Part shown: positions 7,667-15,175 of the stretch, piece by piece
Numbering within the stretch: position 1 is the first letter of the stretch
Layout of the letters: each line of letters begins with the position of its first letter
IMG/VR virus record: IMGVR_UViG_3300009168_000073
Location: 1-40,299 of that record
DNA: 40,299 nucleotides
DNA from: a virus
Direction: 5' to 3' (one strand)
Program-made: the position numbers and the translations under genes
Notes under the pieces: generated by a model
What the model was told of the DNA's origin: nothing
Database searches by the model: none
Seen by the model: only the letters and a program-made list of their open reading frames with translations

Positions 7667-8851
7667 ATGCCTGATCCGGAAGATATTGATATCACTACAG
7701 ATTTGAACGGTGGCGAGGGTACGCAACCGTTCCATTCTGGTGATGTGCCTGTCAATCAGCGTGGTGGTGATGCGCCACAACAACTAGAGACAACTACAGA
7801 AACCCCGGCACCTTCGCTCCGCGACACCCTCACGGATGCATTTAAAGGTACCGAGGCTCCAGCGGTCGCTCCGCCTGCCGGACCCCCTGCCCCGGATGGT
7901 GGCGCACCAGTACCAGAATTGGTGAAAGTGGGCGACCGCTGGCATAATAAAGATGGTACCTTCGCCAGTAAGGATGCCATAGAAGCCTTTGAAGCTGTCC
8001 AGCAAGGGCAGCAGCCTCCGCCTGTAATGCCGCCTTGGATACAGGGCCTTACAGAACTGGAGAAACAGCAATTCACGGCGCTCCCTGCGGAAACTCGGCA
8101 GTGGCTAGAGCGTACAATGGACGGCGTGATGCAGCGTGGGTCGCAGTACGGTGAGTACGACCTGATCGAACAGGTGATTGGACCGCGAAAGCAGGCTTGG
8201 GCCGAACAAGGTATGCCGCCTGCCGTAGCTTTAAATCAACTGCTTGCTCTATCGGACTTTGCGGGGCGTGATCCAAGTGAGTTCGTTATGTGGTTTGCGG
8301 ACCAGCATAGGCTCGACTTGGACGCTCTACTGGATGCGAGGGATGCCGCCCGTCAAAACGGCGAAGCTCCCAATCCCGCGTTTATTGGTTTGCAACAGGA
8401 GATAGCACAACTACGCAACACCATTAACGGATTTACGACGAACACCGTGCAGCAACAGCAGACTGCAAACATGCGTCTGGTACAATCCTTCATTGATGAG
8501 AAAGATGCAGCGGGTCAGCCCGCGCACCCGTATTTCAATGAGGTAGCCGACGCGATAGCGCAGAATGTACAGTTCATTCGCCAGCAGCAACCGCACTTGC
8601 CGGAAGCTGATATCCTTAAAGCAGCTTACGACTTTGCTACGTACAATAACCCCGCTATACGGGATCGTATGCAACAGTCGCAGCTTAAGGCTCAACAGGA
8701 TGCAGCGGCAGCGGAAGCGGCGCGGGCGCGGGGTGTCGCCGTCTCCATTAATGGTGGTCCCGCAGGGGATGCGAGTAGCCAACCTAATAACGCAAGCCGA
8801 ACCCTCCGTGAAGAATTGGTACACGCGTACAATCAGAGTACGCTACAATAG
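7667..8851 (+). CDS. Scaffolding protein (probable)
   Basis: Position immediately before the coat gene, length (394 residues) and composition suggest the procapsid scaffold, which shapes coat assembly and then leaves. The first 90 residues are acidic and rich in proline, alanine and threonine. Then come KVGDRWHNKDGTFASKDAIE and a mostly helical body with coiled-coil character (QQEIAQLRNTINGF), ending in an alanine/glutamine-rich segment. Scaffolds diverge quickly, so the call rests on context more than on motifs. Confidence 0.75.
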   Translation: MPDPEDIDITTDLNGGEGTQPFHSGDVPVNQRGGDAPQQLETTTETPAPSLRDTLTDAFKGTEAPAVAPPAGPPAPDGGAPVPELVKVGDRWHNKDGTFASKDAIEAFEAVQQGQQPPPVMPPWIQGLTELEKQQFTALPAETRQWLERTMDGVMQRGSQYGEYDLIEQVIGPRKQAWAEQGMPPAVALNQLLALSDFAGRDPSEFVMWFADQHRLDLDALLDARDAARQNGEAPNPAFIGLQQEIAQLRNTINGFTTNTVQQQQTANMRLVQSFIDEKDAAGQPAHPYFNEVADAIAQNVQFIRQQQPHLPEADILKAAYDFATYNNPAIRDRMQQSQLKAQQDAAAAEAARARGVAVSINGGPAGDASSQPNNASRTLREELVHAYNQSTLQ

Positions 8852-8863
8852 GAAGGTACGGTA

Positions 8864-9832
8864 ATGGTTACTCCGAACGTGTCGGAAATCGTCACGACGA
8901 CCCTTGAACACCGCAGCAAAAAGCTCGCGGATAACGTGACAAAGAATAACGCACTTCTCGCTCGGCTACAGGCAAAAGGCAAGATCAAGCCTGTCAGCGG
9001 CGGTACGCGGATCATTCAGGAACTGGAGTATGGGGAGAACAGTACGTTCACTTGGTACTCCGGATACGATACCCTGAACATCAGCCCCAGTGACGTACTG
9101 ACGGCGGCTGAGTTTGACTGGAAGCAGGCTTCGGTGGCTGTCACCATGTCTGGTCTGGAAGAACTACAGAACTCCGGACAGGAAAAGCTGATCGACCTAC
9201 TGGAAGCTCGGATCAACAACGCCGAAAAGACCATGAAGAACAAGATGGCGGCAGCTATCTACGGCGATGGTACGGCGGCTTCTGGCAAGGCAATCGGTGG
9301 CCTTGGTCTACTAGTGTCTGATACTGGCGCCGGCATTGTCGGTGAGATTGATGCCGGTACATGGACGTTCTGGAAAAATCAGACGTTCGATGCGACTACT
9401 GACGGTACGGCGGCGGCAACGTCCGCGAACATGCTGAACTACATGAACCGCATGTGGATCAAGCTCGTACGCGGTACTGACCGTCCTGACCTGATCGTGG
9501 CCGACGATGCGTACTACATGCTGTACTGGGGCGCTCTGCTCCCGAACCAGCGGTTTACGTCATCGGGCATGGCTTCCTCGGGTTTCGAGAGCCTTCGGTA
9601 CATGAATGCAGACGTTGTGTTCGACGGCGGTATAGGTGGTGCGGCTCCGGCCAACCATATGTACTTCCTGAATACCGACTACCTGTATTTGCGGCCTCAC
9701 ACTGACCGCCAGTACGTGCCGCTGTCGCCGGATCGCTACACGAACAATCAGGATGCGTTCGTGAAGCTGATCGGGTGGGCAGGCAATATGACCACTTCGG
9801 GACGCAAGTTCCAAGGGGTCCTGAAAGACTAG
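8864..9832 (+). CDS. Major capsid protein
   Basis: The 322-residue protein follows the scaffold and has a typical coat composition, without cysteine and with many alanine, glycine and aromatic residues. Phrases such as GGTRIIQELEYGENSTFTWY, DWKQASVAVTMSGLEELQNS and RGTDRPDLIVADDAYYMLYW are of the kind seen in the HK97-fold coat proteins of proteobacterial phages. AGGAAGG lies just upstream of the ATG. A strong hairpin directly after the gene fits the need for much more coat than the following proteins. Confidence 0.88.
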   Translation: MVTPNVSEIVTTTLEHRSKKLADNVTKNNALLARLQAKGKIKPVSGGTRIIQELEYGENSTFTWYSGYDTLNISPSDVLTAAEFDWKQASVAVTMSGLEELQNSGQEKLIDLLEARINNAEKTMKNKMAAAIYGDGTAASGKAIGGLGLLVSDTGAGIVGEIDAGTWTFWKNQTFDATTDGTAAATSANMLNYMNRMWIKLVRGTDRPDLIVADDAYYMLYWGALLPNQRFTSSGMASSGFESLRYMNADVVFDGGIGGAAPANHMYFLNTDYLYLRPHTDRQYVPLSPDRYTNNQDAFVKLIGWAGNMTTSGRKFQGVLKD

Positions 9833-9868
9833 TACCGCGCAGCCTAGTCCGCTCGGCGGATACTGGTG

Positions 9869-9914
9869 CTGTGGGGGCTGGATTTTGGTTTGGCTTCCTT
9901 GCCAGCCCCCACAG
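9869..9914 (+). terminator. Strong hairpin after coat gene (attenuating terminator)
   Basis: CTGTGGGGGCTGG (9869-9881) pairs perfectly over 13 bp with CCAGCCCCCACAG (9902-9914), leaving a 20-base loop. The tail TTACTTT is only weakly T-rich, so partial termination or mRNA 3'-end protection is more likely than full arrest. Its position between the coat and the next late gene suits dosage control. The loop contains the complement of AAGGAAGCCAA, a motif found in several leaders. Confidence 0.7.
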
Positions 9915-9934
9915 TTACTTTAAAGGAGTTCAGT

Positions 9935-10603
9935 ATGGATAGCATGACAGAAGGCATGATGAAGGGACCGGATGGTACGATCCTACGGTTCTTCTACGAT
10001 CCTGCCAAGAATGATGTGGCCTCGGTAGCAGAGGGCCGTGCTATCTTTGATACTGTCCTCTACGTCGATGTTATCACGCCGGGGCAGAAGTCCAGTACAC
10101 CGCGCTTTGAACTGGAGCGTGTGTGGAGCGAGCCTTCAAAGCGTGTCTTGGGTACACCGGCGCTCTCCAAGAAATCTCACAAGTACGAGTACTATCGTGA
10201 GCAGATCGAACAGTTCAAGCGGAACGAGCATGTAGGGGACCTAGGTGGAACCCCTTTAAAGTATTGGCCGCAAATAGACCGTGGCCTTGCCGCCACTCTT
10301 ATGGCGGCGAATGTGTATACGGTAGAACAGCTTGCTGGATTGTCGGATGCCAACCTTGATGTAGTTGGTATCGGGGCGCGAGAGCTTCGAGAGCAGGCTA
10401 TATCGTTTCTTGCACAGGCAGGGCAGAATGCGCCTGTATCGGCACTTACGGACGCCAATTCCAATCTCGTTGTTGAGAACCAGCGGCTTACTCAGGCGTT
10501 GGCACTCGCCAATCAGCAACTTACAGAACTGAACCGGCAGATTGAACAACTGACCGGTAAGCCAACGCCAGAGAAGAAGCTGGTAGATATTACTCTCCCG
10601 TAA
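9935..10603 (+). CDS. Virion-region protein with HhH-like and coiled-coil segments
   Basis: The 222-residue product starts at ATG 9935, preceded by AAAGGAG; an upstream GTG frame would translate the hairpin. Residues 1-90 look like a beta-rich domain (GTILRFFYDPAKNDVASVAE). Residues 125-160 (ANVYTVEQLAGLSDANLDVV, then GIGARELREQA) resemble a helix-hairpin-helix. Residues 175-210 form a coiled coil (NQRLTQALALANQQLTELNR). Similar proteins follow the coat gene in other podophages. Head decoration or connector assembly is possible but unproven. Confidence 0.75.
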   Translation: MDSMTEGMMKGPDGTILRFFYDPAKNDVASVAEGRAIFDTVLYVDVITPGQKSSTPRFELERVWSEPSKRVLGTPALSKKSHKYEYYREQIEQFKRNEHVGDLGGTPLKYWPQIDRGLAATLMAANVYTVEQLAGLSDANLDVVGIGARELREQAISFLAQAGQNAPVSALTDANSNLVVENQRLTQALALANQQLTELNRQIEQLTGKPTPEKKLVDITLP

Positions 10604-10613
10604 GGATACAGCC

Positions 10614-11336
10614 ATGTCGTTGTTCACTATTGTCAAGACAGTAATGGACAGCAATGGCTGGCCTTCGCCTGTAGTTGGCGTTTCGGCCTCGCAGGACCAG
10701 AACATGCGGCAGAGCATGGCATTGGCGAACCTTGCTTTAAAGAGTACGTCCTTCAAGCACAACTGGCCGCACCTTATACGGGAGCACCGTTTCGATACCA
10801 TCGGCGGTGAAGGTACGTACGATTTGCCGGATGACTTTCATCATATGGTCGTACCATCTGCGGTGGATGCAGGGCAGTACTACCAGCTACGGGGTTCGCT
10901 TACGCCGCTCCAGTGGTACAGGAAGTCTTTAAATGGTGGCGTTGATTGGGGTAACGGGTTCCGGGTGGACCTATCCAGTGCGCTCGGCGGGATCGGTAAG
11001 TTTCTGGTAGCGCCTACTCCCGGTAGTCCGATGGACTTGGTGTTCATGTACATCACGCGTAACATTGCGTATGATACGGGCAGGAACCCACGGGACGCAT
11101 ATTATGAGGATGGGGACAGTGCGGCGATAGATGAGGACCTAGTACAGTTAGGTCTGTCATGGCGCTGGCGGCAGAAGAAGGGCCTCGACTACACGGCTGA
11201 AATGGCTGAGTACAGTGGTACCATGAAACAGCGGATCGCGCAGTACATGGGTACTGGTGAACTACCGATAGGTGGTAAGTTTGACAGCATGTGGCCTTTA
11301 ACGCAGGGCCGTATACCTGACGTAATTGGAGTGTGA
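10614..11336 (+). CDS. Head-tail connector protein (P22 gp4-like)
   Basis: The 240-residue protein fits the first head-completion/tail-adaptor protein of P22-like phages, which docks below the portal. Marks are the helical N-terminus, the phrase EHRFDTIGGEGTYDLPDDFH and the C-terminal WRWRQKKGLDY segment followed by YMGTGELP. It lies before the gp10-like gene as in P22 relatives. Stop and next start are one base apart, with GGAG upstream of the next ATG. Confidence 0.75.
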   Translation: MSLFTIVKTVMDSNGWPSPVVGVSASQDQNMRQSMALANLALKSTSFKHNWPHLIREHRFDTIGGEGTYDLPDDFHHMVVPSAVDAGQYYQLRGSLTPLQWYRKSLNGGVDWGNGFRVDLSSALGGIGKFLVAPTPGSPMDLVFMYITRNIAYDTGRNPRDAYYEDGDSAAIDEDLVQLGLSWRWRQKKGLDYTAEMAEYSGTMKQRIAQYMGTGELPIGGKFDSMWPLTQGRIPDVIGV

Positions 11337-11337
11337 C

Positions 11338-12903
11338 ATGCTCTACGAAGGTATCAATGTCAATACGTCTCAGAAATCTGAAAGCCATACTATCGTTGCT
11401 CCGGTAGGTGGCCTTAATGGCCGCGATGCTTTAGCGAATATGGCGGAAGTCGATGCATACGAAATGGTAAACTTGTTTCCCGGTACAAGTACTTGTGTAG
11501 TGCGGGAGGGTTGTGAAATACATCAAGCACCTGTCGGTGCGCCCGTAACGTCTTTAGAGACATTCGCCAGTGGTACGGGACAGAAGTTGCTTGCGTTTGC
11601 TGCGCCGAATGTCTGGAACGTGACGGTTAAAGACGTAAAGACTAGCCTTAAAGCAGACTTAGTACAGGACGCTGTTGTAGCTACCATGTTCAGCACGGTA
11701 GCAGACGCGGCGCAGTTTCTTATCGTCACTACTGGATCAGACACGCCATTCCAATATAATGGTACAACGATCACGAACCTTGCGTTGACAGGGTTAGTGC
11801 ATGGGGACATAGCACAGAAAATCAATTTTGTCTGTAACTACAAGCTACGGCTCTACTTCGGTATTGAGGGACGGCTTGGTTTTTATTACTTGCCTCCGGG
11901 GGCTATACAGGGTGCTTTGGAGTGGTTCGACCTCGCACAGTTATCACATTATGGCGGGTATCTGCAAGCTATTGCGACGTACTCGGAGGATGCCGGTGCT
12001 GGCCCCGATGACTATATCATATTCATTACAAGTCGCGGCGAATGTATAGTCTTTAATGGACTTGACCCCGGTGATGCGGCGGCGTGGGATATAGTTGGTC
12101 GCTATAAAGCCGGTGCGCCTATCGGCAAGAAATGTGTATGGGACTATGCTGGTGACTTGCTGATACTGACTTCCGAAGGTGTACAGCAGTTCTCGGCAAT
12201 CAAGAAGCTGGCAGATACGCGTTATGAGGCGACGGCGCTTTCAAGCAAGCTCGGTGACATACTGTTGGACCTTAATGTAAACCGTGACATACACGGTTGG
12301 TCTATGATAGTATGGCCGTCTGGCGGTAAGCTAGTAGTTAATGTTCCTGCTACCACGACGCGACTAGGCGCGTATAAACATTTCGTGATGAACACGACTA
12401 CGCAGGCGTGGACAGTATTTGATAGCAGGGAGTGGGACGCGCAGTGTTTCGGTGTCTTTGAGAAGAAACTGTATTTCGGGCGCTATGATGGTTCGATCCG
12501 TGTAGTGCAGGGTACATACGATAACGGTGAGTCTATAAGTTTCCATGCCAAGCAGGCGTATAACTACTTTAAAACACCCCAACGCAAACAGTTCCACTGG
12601 GCGCAGTTCTTGGTCAAGTCGGAAGCGGAGGTAGCTCTAGCTTCCCGGCTGTCTGTAGACTTCATCGAGAACACTCCGGTAACTGAGCCTAATCCGCTAG
12701 GGTCGGGCGGCGGTGCTGAATGGGATATCGCGTACTGGGATCAGGACTATTGGGGCTATGGTCCATATACACAACGCTGGATAGCTCCGTATGGGAATTA
12801 CGGGATTGCGGCTTCGCATTGGCTTACTGGTCAAGTAGCAGGAGCTACTTTCGAGTGGTACTCGACTGAGCATGTTTTCCAGAAGGCAGACGGATTACTA
12901 TGA
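11338..12903 (+). CDS. Tail-completion/DNA stabilisation protein (P22 gp10-like)
   Basis: The 521-residue protein has the signature of P22 gp10-type packaged-DNA stabilisation proteins: GGLNGRDALANMAEVDAYEM, then VNLFPG near the N-terminus, then a repetitive beta-rich body resembling a propeller (FITSRGECIVFNGLDPGDAA, ILTSEGVQQFS, FGRYDGSIRVVQG) and a C-terminal beta domain. It would extend the hollow tail below the gp4-like ring. ATG 11338 is preceded by TTGGAG. The stop overlaps the next start (ATGA). Confidence 0.8.
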   Translation: MLYEGINVNTSQKSESHTIVAPVGGLNGRDALANMAEVDAYEMVNLFPGTSTCVVREGCEIHQAPVGAPVTSLETFASGTGQKLLAFAAPNVWNVTVKDVKTSLKADLVQDAVVATMFSTVADAAQFLIVTTGSDTPFQYNGTTITNLALTGLVHGDIAQKINFVCNYKLRLYFGIEGRLGFYYLPPGAIQGALEWFDLAQLSHYGGYLQAIATYSEDAGAGPDDYIIFITSRGECIVFNGLDPGDAAAWDIVGRYKAGAPIGKKCVWDYAGDLLILTSEGVQQFSAIKKLADTRYEATALSSKLGDILLDLNVNRDIHGWSMIVWPSGGKLVVNVPATTTRLGAYKHFVMNTTTQAWTVFDSREWDAQCFGVFEKKLYFGRYDGSIRVVQGTYDNGESISFHAKQAYNYFKTPQRKQFHWAQFLVKSEAEVALASRLSVDFIENTPVTEPNPLGSGGGAEWDIAYWDQDYWGYGPYTQRWIAPYGNYGIAASHWLTGQVAGATFEWYSTEHVFQKADGLL

Positions 12904-13472
12904 TTGTCATTCCTGCCGGAACTAATACTGAGCTAGTCGGCATGTACGTGTCAGACAAGGCAGGGTGTACGTTCGCTCCCGGCATGTATCAGGCGTTGGC
13001 TGTTCTTGACGATGACGGCGCATTTTGTGCTGGCGTAGTAATTCACGAATGGCGAGGTCACGACTGTCAAGTGTCTTGTGCCACAGAGACTAGTGCTGCA
13101 TGGCGTCCGCATGTAATGGCTGGTGTATTCGACTACATATTTAACCAGCTAGGTTGTGTACGCTGTACTTCCGTAACAAAGAAGTCGAACAAGCGGTGTA
13201 GGGACTTTTTAACGGGCCTCGGTTTTCAGCTTGAAGGCCGTATGCGAATGGGGTATGACGGTGTTAAAGATGCCCTAGTCTACGGGCTTCTCGCCTCTGA
13301 GTGCCGTTATATTCGAGGGGAAACCGATGGGGATGCCGAAGGCCCCGAAATACTTGCCGCCACCGACGATCACGCTGACGAAGGACCGGAAGAACGTGTA
13401 CCGGCTATACCCAGTGAGGTCGCTACCGAAGTCGGGAACGGGGGTACCCAAGACGAGTTCTGGACGTTCTAA
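12900..13472 (+). CDS. GNAT-fold acetyltransferase-like late protein
   Basis: The first 140 residues match the GNAT-like fold often encoded in phage late operons: a beta-rich start, GVVIHEWRGHDCQVSC, HVMAGVFDYIFNQLGCVRCT then SVTKKSNKRCRDFLTGLGFQ. This resembles the Asn-X-X-Ser/Ala-x-x-x-Y/F-E-x-G-F ending of GNATs. The C-terminal 45 residues are acidic and unstructured. Substrate unknown; some such phage proteins are structural or enzymatically degenerate. The start overlaps the previous stop by four bases. Confidence 0.65.
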   Translation: MIVIPAGTNTELVGMYVSDKAGCTFAPGMYQALAVLDDDGAFCAGVVIHEWRGHDCQVSCATETSAAWRPHVMAGVFDYIFNQLGCVRCTSVTKKSNKRCRDFLTGLGFQLEGRMRMGYDGVKDALVYGLLASECRYIRGETDGDAEGPEILAATDDHADEGPEERVPAIPSEVATEVGNGGTQDEFWTF

Positions 13473-13542
13473 GGAAGCCAAGCCCTTAGTACAGGACAAG
13501 CCCAGTGGGGAAGAAAGCACCGAAGGCCCCGACACCGCCTGA
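13327..13542 (+). CDS. Small proline/lysine-rich protein overlapping its neighbours
   Basis: A 71-residue frame starts at ATG 13327, six bases after GAGGGG. It encodes MGMPKAPKYLPPPTITLTKD, then a basic, proline- and serine-rich sequence. It overlaps the end of the GNAT-like gene by 146 bases and the next gene by 38. Small proline-rich proteins with a similar beginning are often encoded just before the ejection proteins in podophages, and the ribosome binding site is good. The heavy overlap leaves doubt. Confidence 0.5.
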   Translation: MGMPKAPKYLPPPTITLTKDRKNVYRLYPVRSLPKSGTGVPKTSSGRSKEAKPLVQDKPSGEESTEGPDTA

Positions 13543-15175
13543 TCCGTACCAAACGGCTGCGGCACAAACGGAAATGAATAAAGACACGGCGATAAGCAAT
13601 GCTTATCTGAACCGTATCAACCAGTATACGCCGGAGGGGTCTTTAGAGTTCACGCAGACCGGCACGAACCCGGATGGTACTCCGAAGTTCGAGAGCCGTC
13701 AAACGTACTCGCCTGAACAGCAGCGCCTCTATGAGAGCCAGAATGCTGTATCGAATGCACTGTCGGACCTTAGCCTTAGTAACGTCGGCAGGGTGGGTGA
13801 GGCGCAGTCCAAGCCATTTGACTATAGCGGTATGCAGCCGCTACAGACTGGCTACGGGCGTGGTAATATTGCTACCGGATATGACCCCGGTGGGCAAGTA
13901 CGGCAGGGTTTTGAAGGTGGTGGGGATATCACTCGCGGCTACGGTACTGGCGGGGATATCCAGCGGCAGTTTGGCGAGGGCGGTAATATACAGGATACGT
14001 ACGCTAGTGGTGGCGATATCCAGCGCGGGCTGAATTTCGCTGATCTACAGGGCATACCGGGGCTTGGTGATTTTGGGGCGGAGTCGCAGCGTACTCAGGA
14101 TGCCGTGTACAAGCAGGCTACTAGCCGACTTGATCCGCGCTTTGAGCAAGAGCAGCGGGCGCTCGGTGCACAGCTTGCGGGCAAGGGTGTATCGGAGAAC
14201 AGTGAAGCGTATCGTCGCGCTATGGATCAGTTCGCCCGTAACAAGACAGATGCGTACAATCAGGCCACGTATAGCGGCATACAGGCTGGATCGCAGGAGC
14301 AGTCACGACTGTTCGGGTTGGCTATGGGTGCGCGTCAACAGGGTGTGGGTGAACGGACTACACAGGGGCAGTTTGCCAATAGCGCGCAGGCGCAGGCCGA
14401 AGCGCAGGCAGCGGCGCGGGCAGGCTTCGGTAATCAGGCGCAGCAACAGCGGTTCGGGCAGGAACAGGCGCGGGGGCAGTTTGCCAATGAGGCGCAGCAA
14501 CAGGCATATGGGCAGAATAGGGAAGCGGCTCAGTTCGCCAACGAGGCACAGCAACTCCAGTATGCTCAGAACGAGGGTCAAGCCCAGTTCGGTAACATGG
14601 CGCAGCAACAGCAGTACGCGCAGAACGCGGCACAGGCTGCATTCGGTAACATGGCGCAGGGGCAGGACTATCAGCAACAGGCTGCACAAGCGGCCTTTAA
14701 TAACAATGCTCGTCAGCAGCAAATACAGGAAGCTACTTATCTACGGAACCTCCCGCTCAATGAGATAAGTGCTTTAATGGGCGCGGCGGGCGGTGTACAG
14801 GCTCCCAACTTCGAGGACTTTGCCAATACCAATGTAGCGAACACTGACTATTCGGGATTGGTACAGAACCAGTTTAACAACCAGATGCAACTGTATCAGC
14901 AACAGCAGGCGCAGAAGAACGCCGCGCTTGGTAGTATATTCGGTCTAGCAGGGTCCATTGGTGGTGCTGCTATGATGAGCGATCGTCGCGCTAAAACGGG
15001 CATTAAAGCGATTGGTAAGCTCGCCAATGGGTTGAATACGTATGTATTCAACTACATTGGCTCGAAGGTTCGTGAGTTTGGCGTCATGGCTGATGAGGTC
15101 TTTAAAGTATCTCCAAGCGCAGTCATCATACGGCCTGACGGCTACTTGATGGTTGACTACAGGAAGGTCTGGTAA
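13505..15175 (+). CDS. Internal virion/tail protein with S74-type C-terminal domain
   Basis: The 556-residue protein starts MGKKAPKAPTPPDPYQTAAA, a beginning typical of podophage internal virion or tail proteins. Residues 116-174 hold a 10-residue glycine repeat and 288-413 an 18-residue Gln/Ala repeat. A glycine/alanine-rich hydrophobic segment (475-490) precedes SDRRAKTGIKAIGKLANGLN, then FGVMADEVFKVSPSAV. This last part matches the intramolecular chaperone (peptidase S74-like) domain of fibres and related proteins. GTG start with AGGA upstream. Ejection or tail-tip assembly is an inference. Confidence 0.75.
   Translation: MGKKAPKAPTPPDPYQTAAAQTEMNKDTAISNAYLNRINQYTPEGSLEFTQTGTNPDGTPKFESRQTYSPEQQRLYESQNAVSNALSDLSLSNVGRVGEAQSKPFDYSGMQPLQTGYGRGNIATGYDPGGQVRQGFEGGGDITRGYGTGGDIQRQFGEGGNIQDTYASGGDIQRGLNFADLQGIPGLGDFGAESQRTQDAVYKQATSRLDPRFEQEQRALGAQLAGKGVSENSEAYRRAMDQFARNKTDAYNQATYSGIQAGSQEQSRLFGLAMGARQQGVGERTTQGQFANSAQAQAEAQAAARAGFGNQAQQQRFGQEQARGQFANEAQQQAYGQNREAAQFANEAQQLQYAQNEGQAQFGNMAQQQQYAQNAAQAAFGNMAQGQDYQQQAAQAAFNNNARQQQIQEATYLRNLPLNEISALMGAAGGVQAPNFEDFANTNVANTDYSGLVQNQFNNQMQLYQQQQAQKNAALGSIFGLAGSIGGAAMMSDRRAKTGIKAIGKLANGLNTYVFNYIGSKVREFGVMADEVFKVSPSAVIIRPDGYLMVDYRKVW
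13850..14026 (+). repeat. 10-residue glycine repeat (30-bp units) in virion protein
   Basis: Five tandem decapeptides with consensus G-[YF]-x-x-G-G-[DN]-I-Q-R cover residues 125-174 of the 556-residue protein. Examples are GYGTGGDIQR, QFGEGGNIQD and TYASGGDIQR. A degenerate sixth copy at 116-124 lacks one residue. The regular GG[DN]I pattern suggests a beta-solenoid or an extended repetitive rod. Confidence 0.85.
14366..14743 (+). repeat. 18-residue Gln/Ala repeat (54-bp units) in virion protein
   Basis: About seven tandem copies of an 18-residue unit, consensus [AQ]-F-[AG]-N-x-A-Q-Q-Q-x-Y-x-Q-N-x-x-Q-A, cover residues 288-413. Clear copies begin QFANEAQQLQYAQN, QFGNMAQQQQYAQN and AFGNMAQGQDYQQQ. 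The 18-residue period equals about five helical turns, fitting a long amphipathic helix or coiled coil with aromatic residues on one face. Confidence 0.85.

Noticed and set aside
14064-14768. Long + strand open frame (234 codons) inside the virion protein gene
   Set aside because: Its arginine- and serine-rich sequence is the frame-shifted reading of the Gln/Ala repeats of the real gene.
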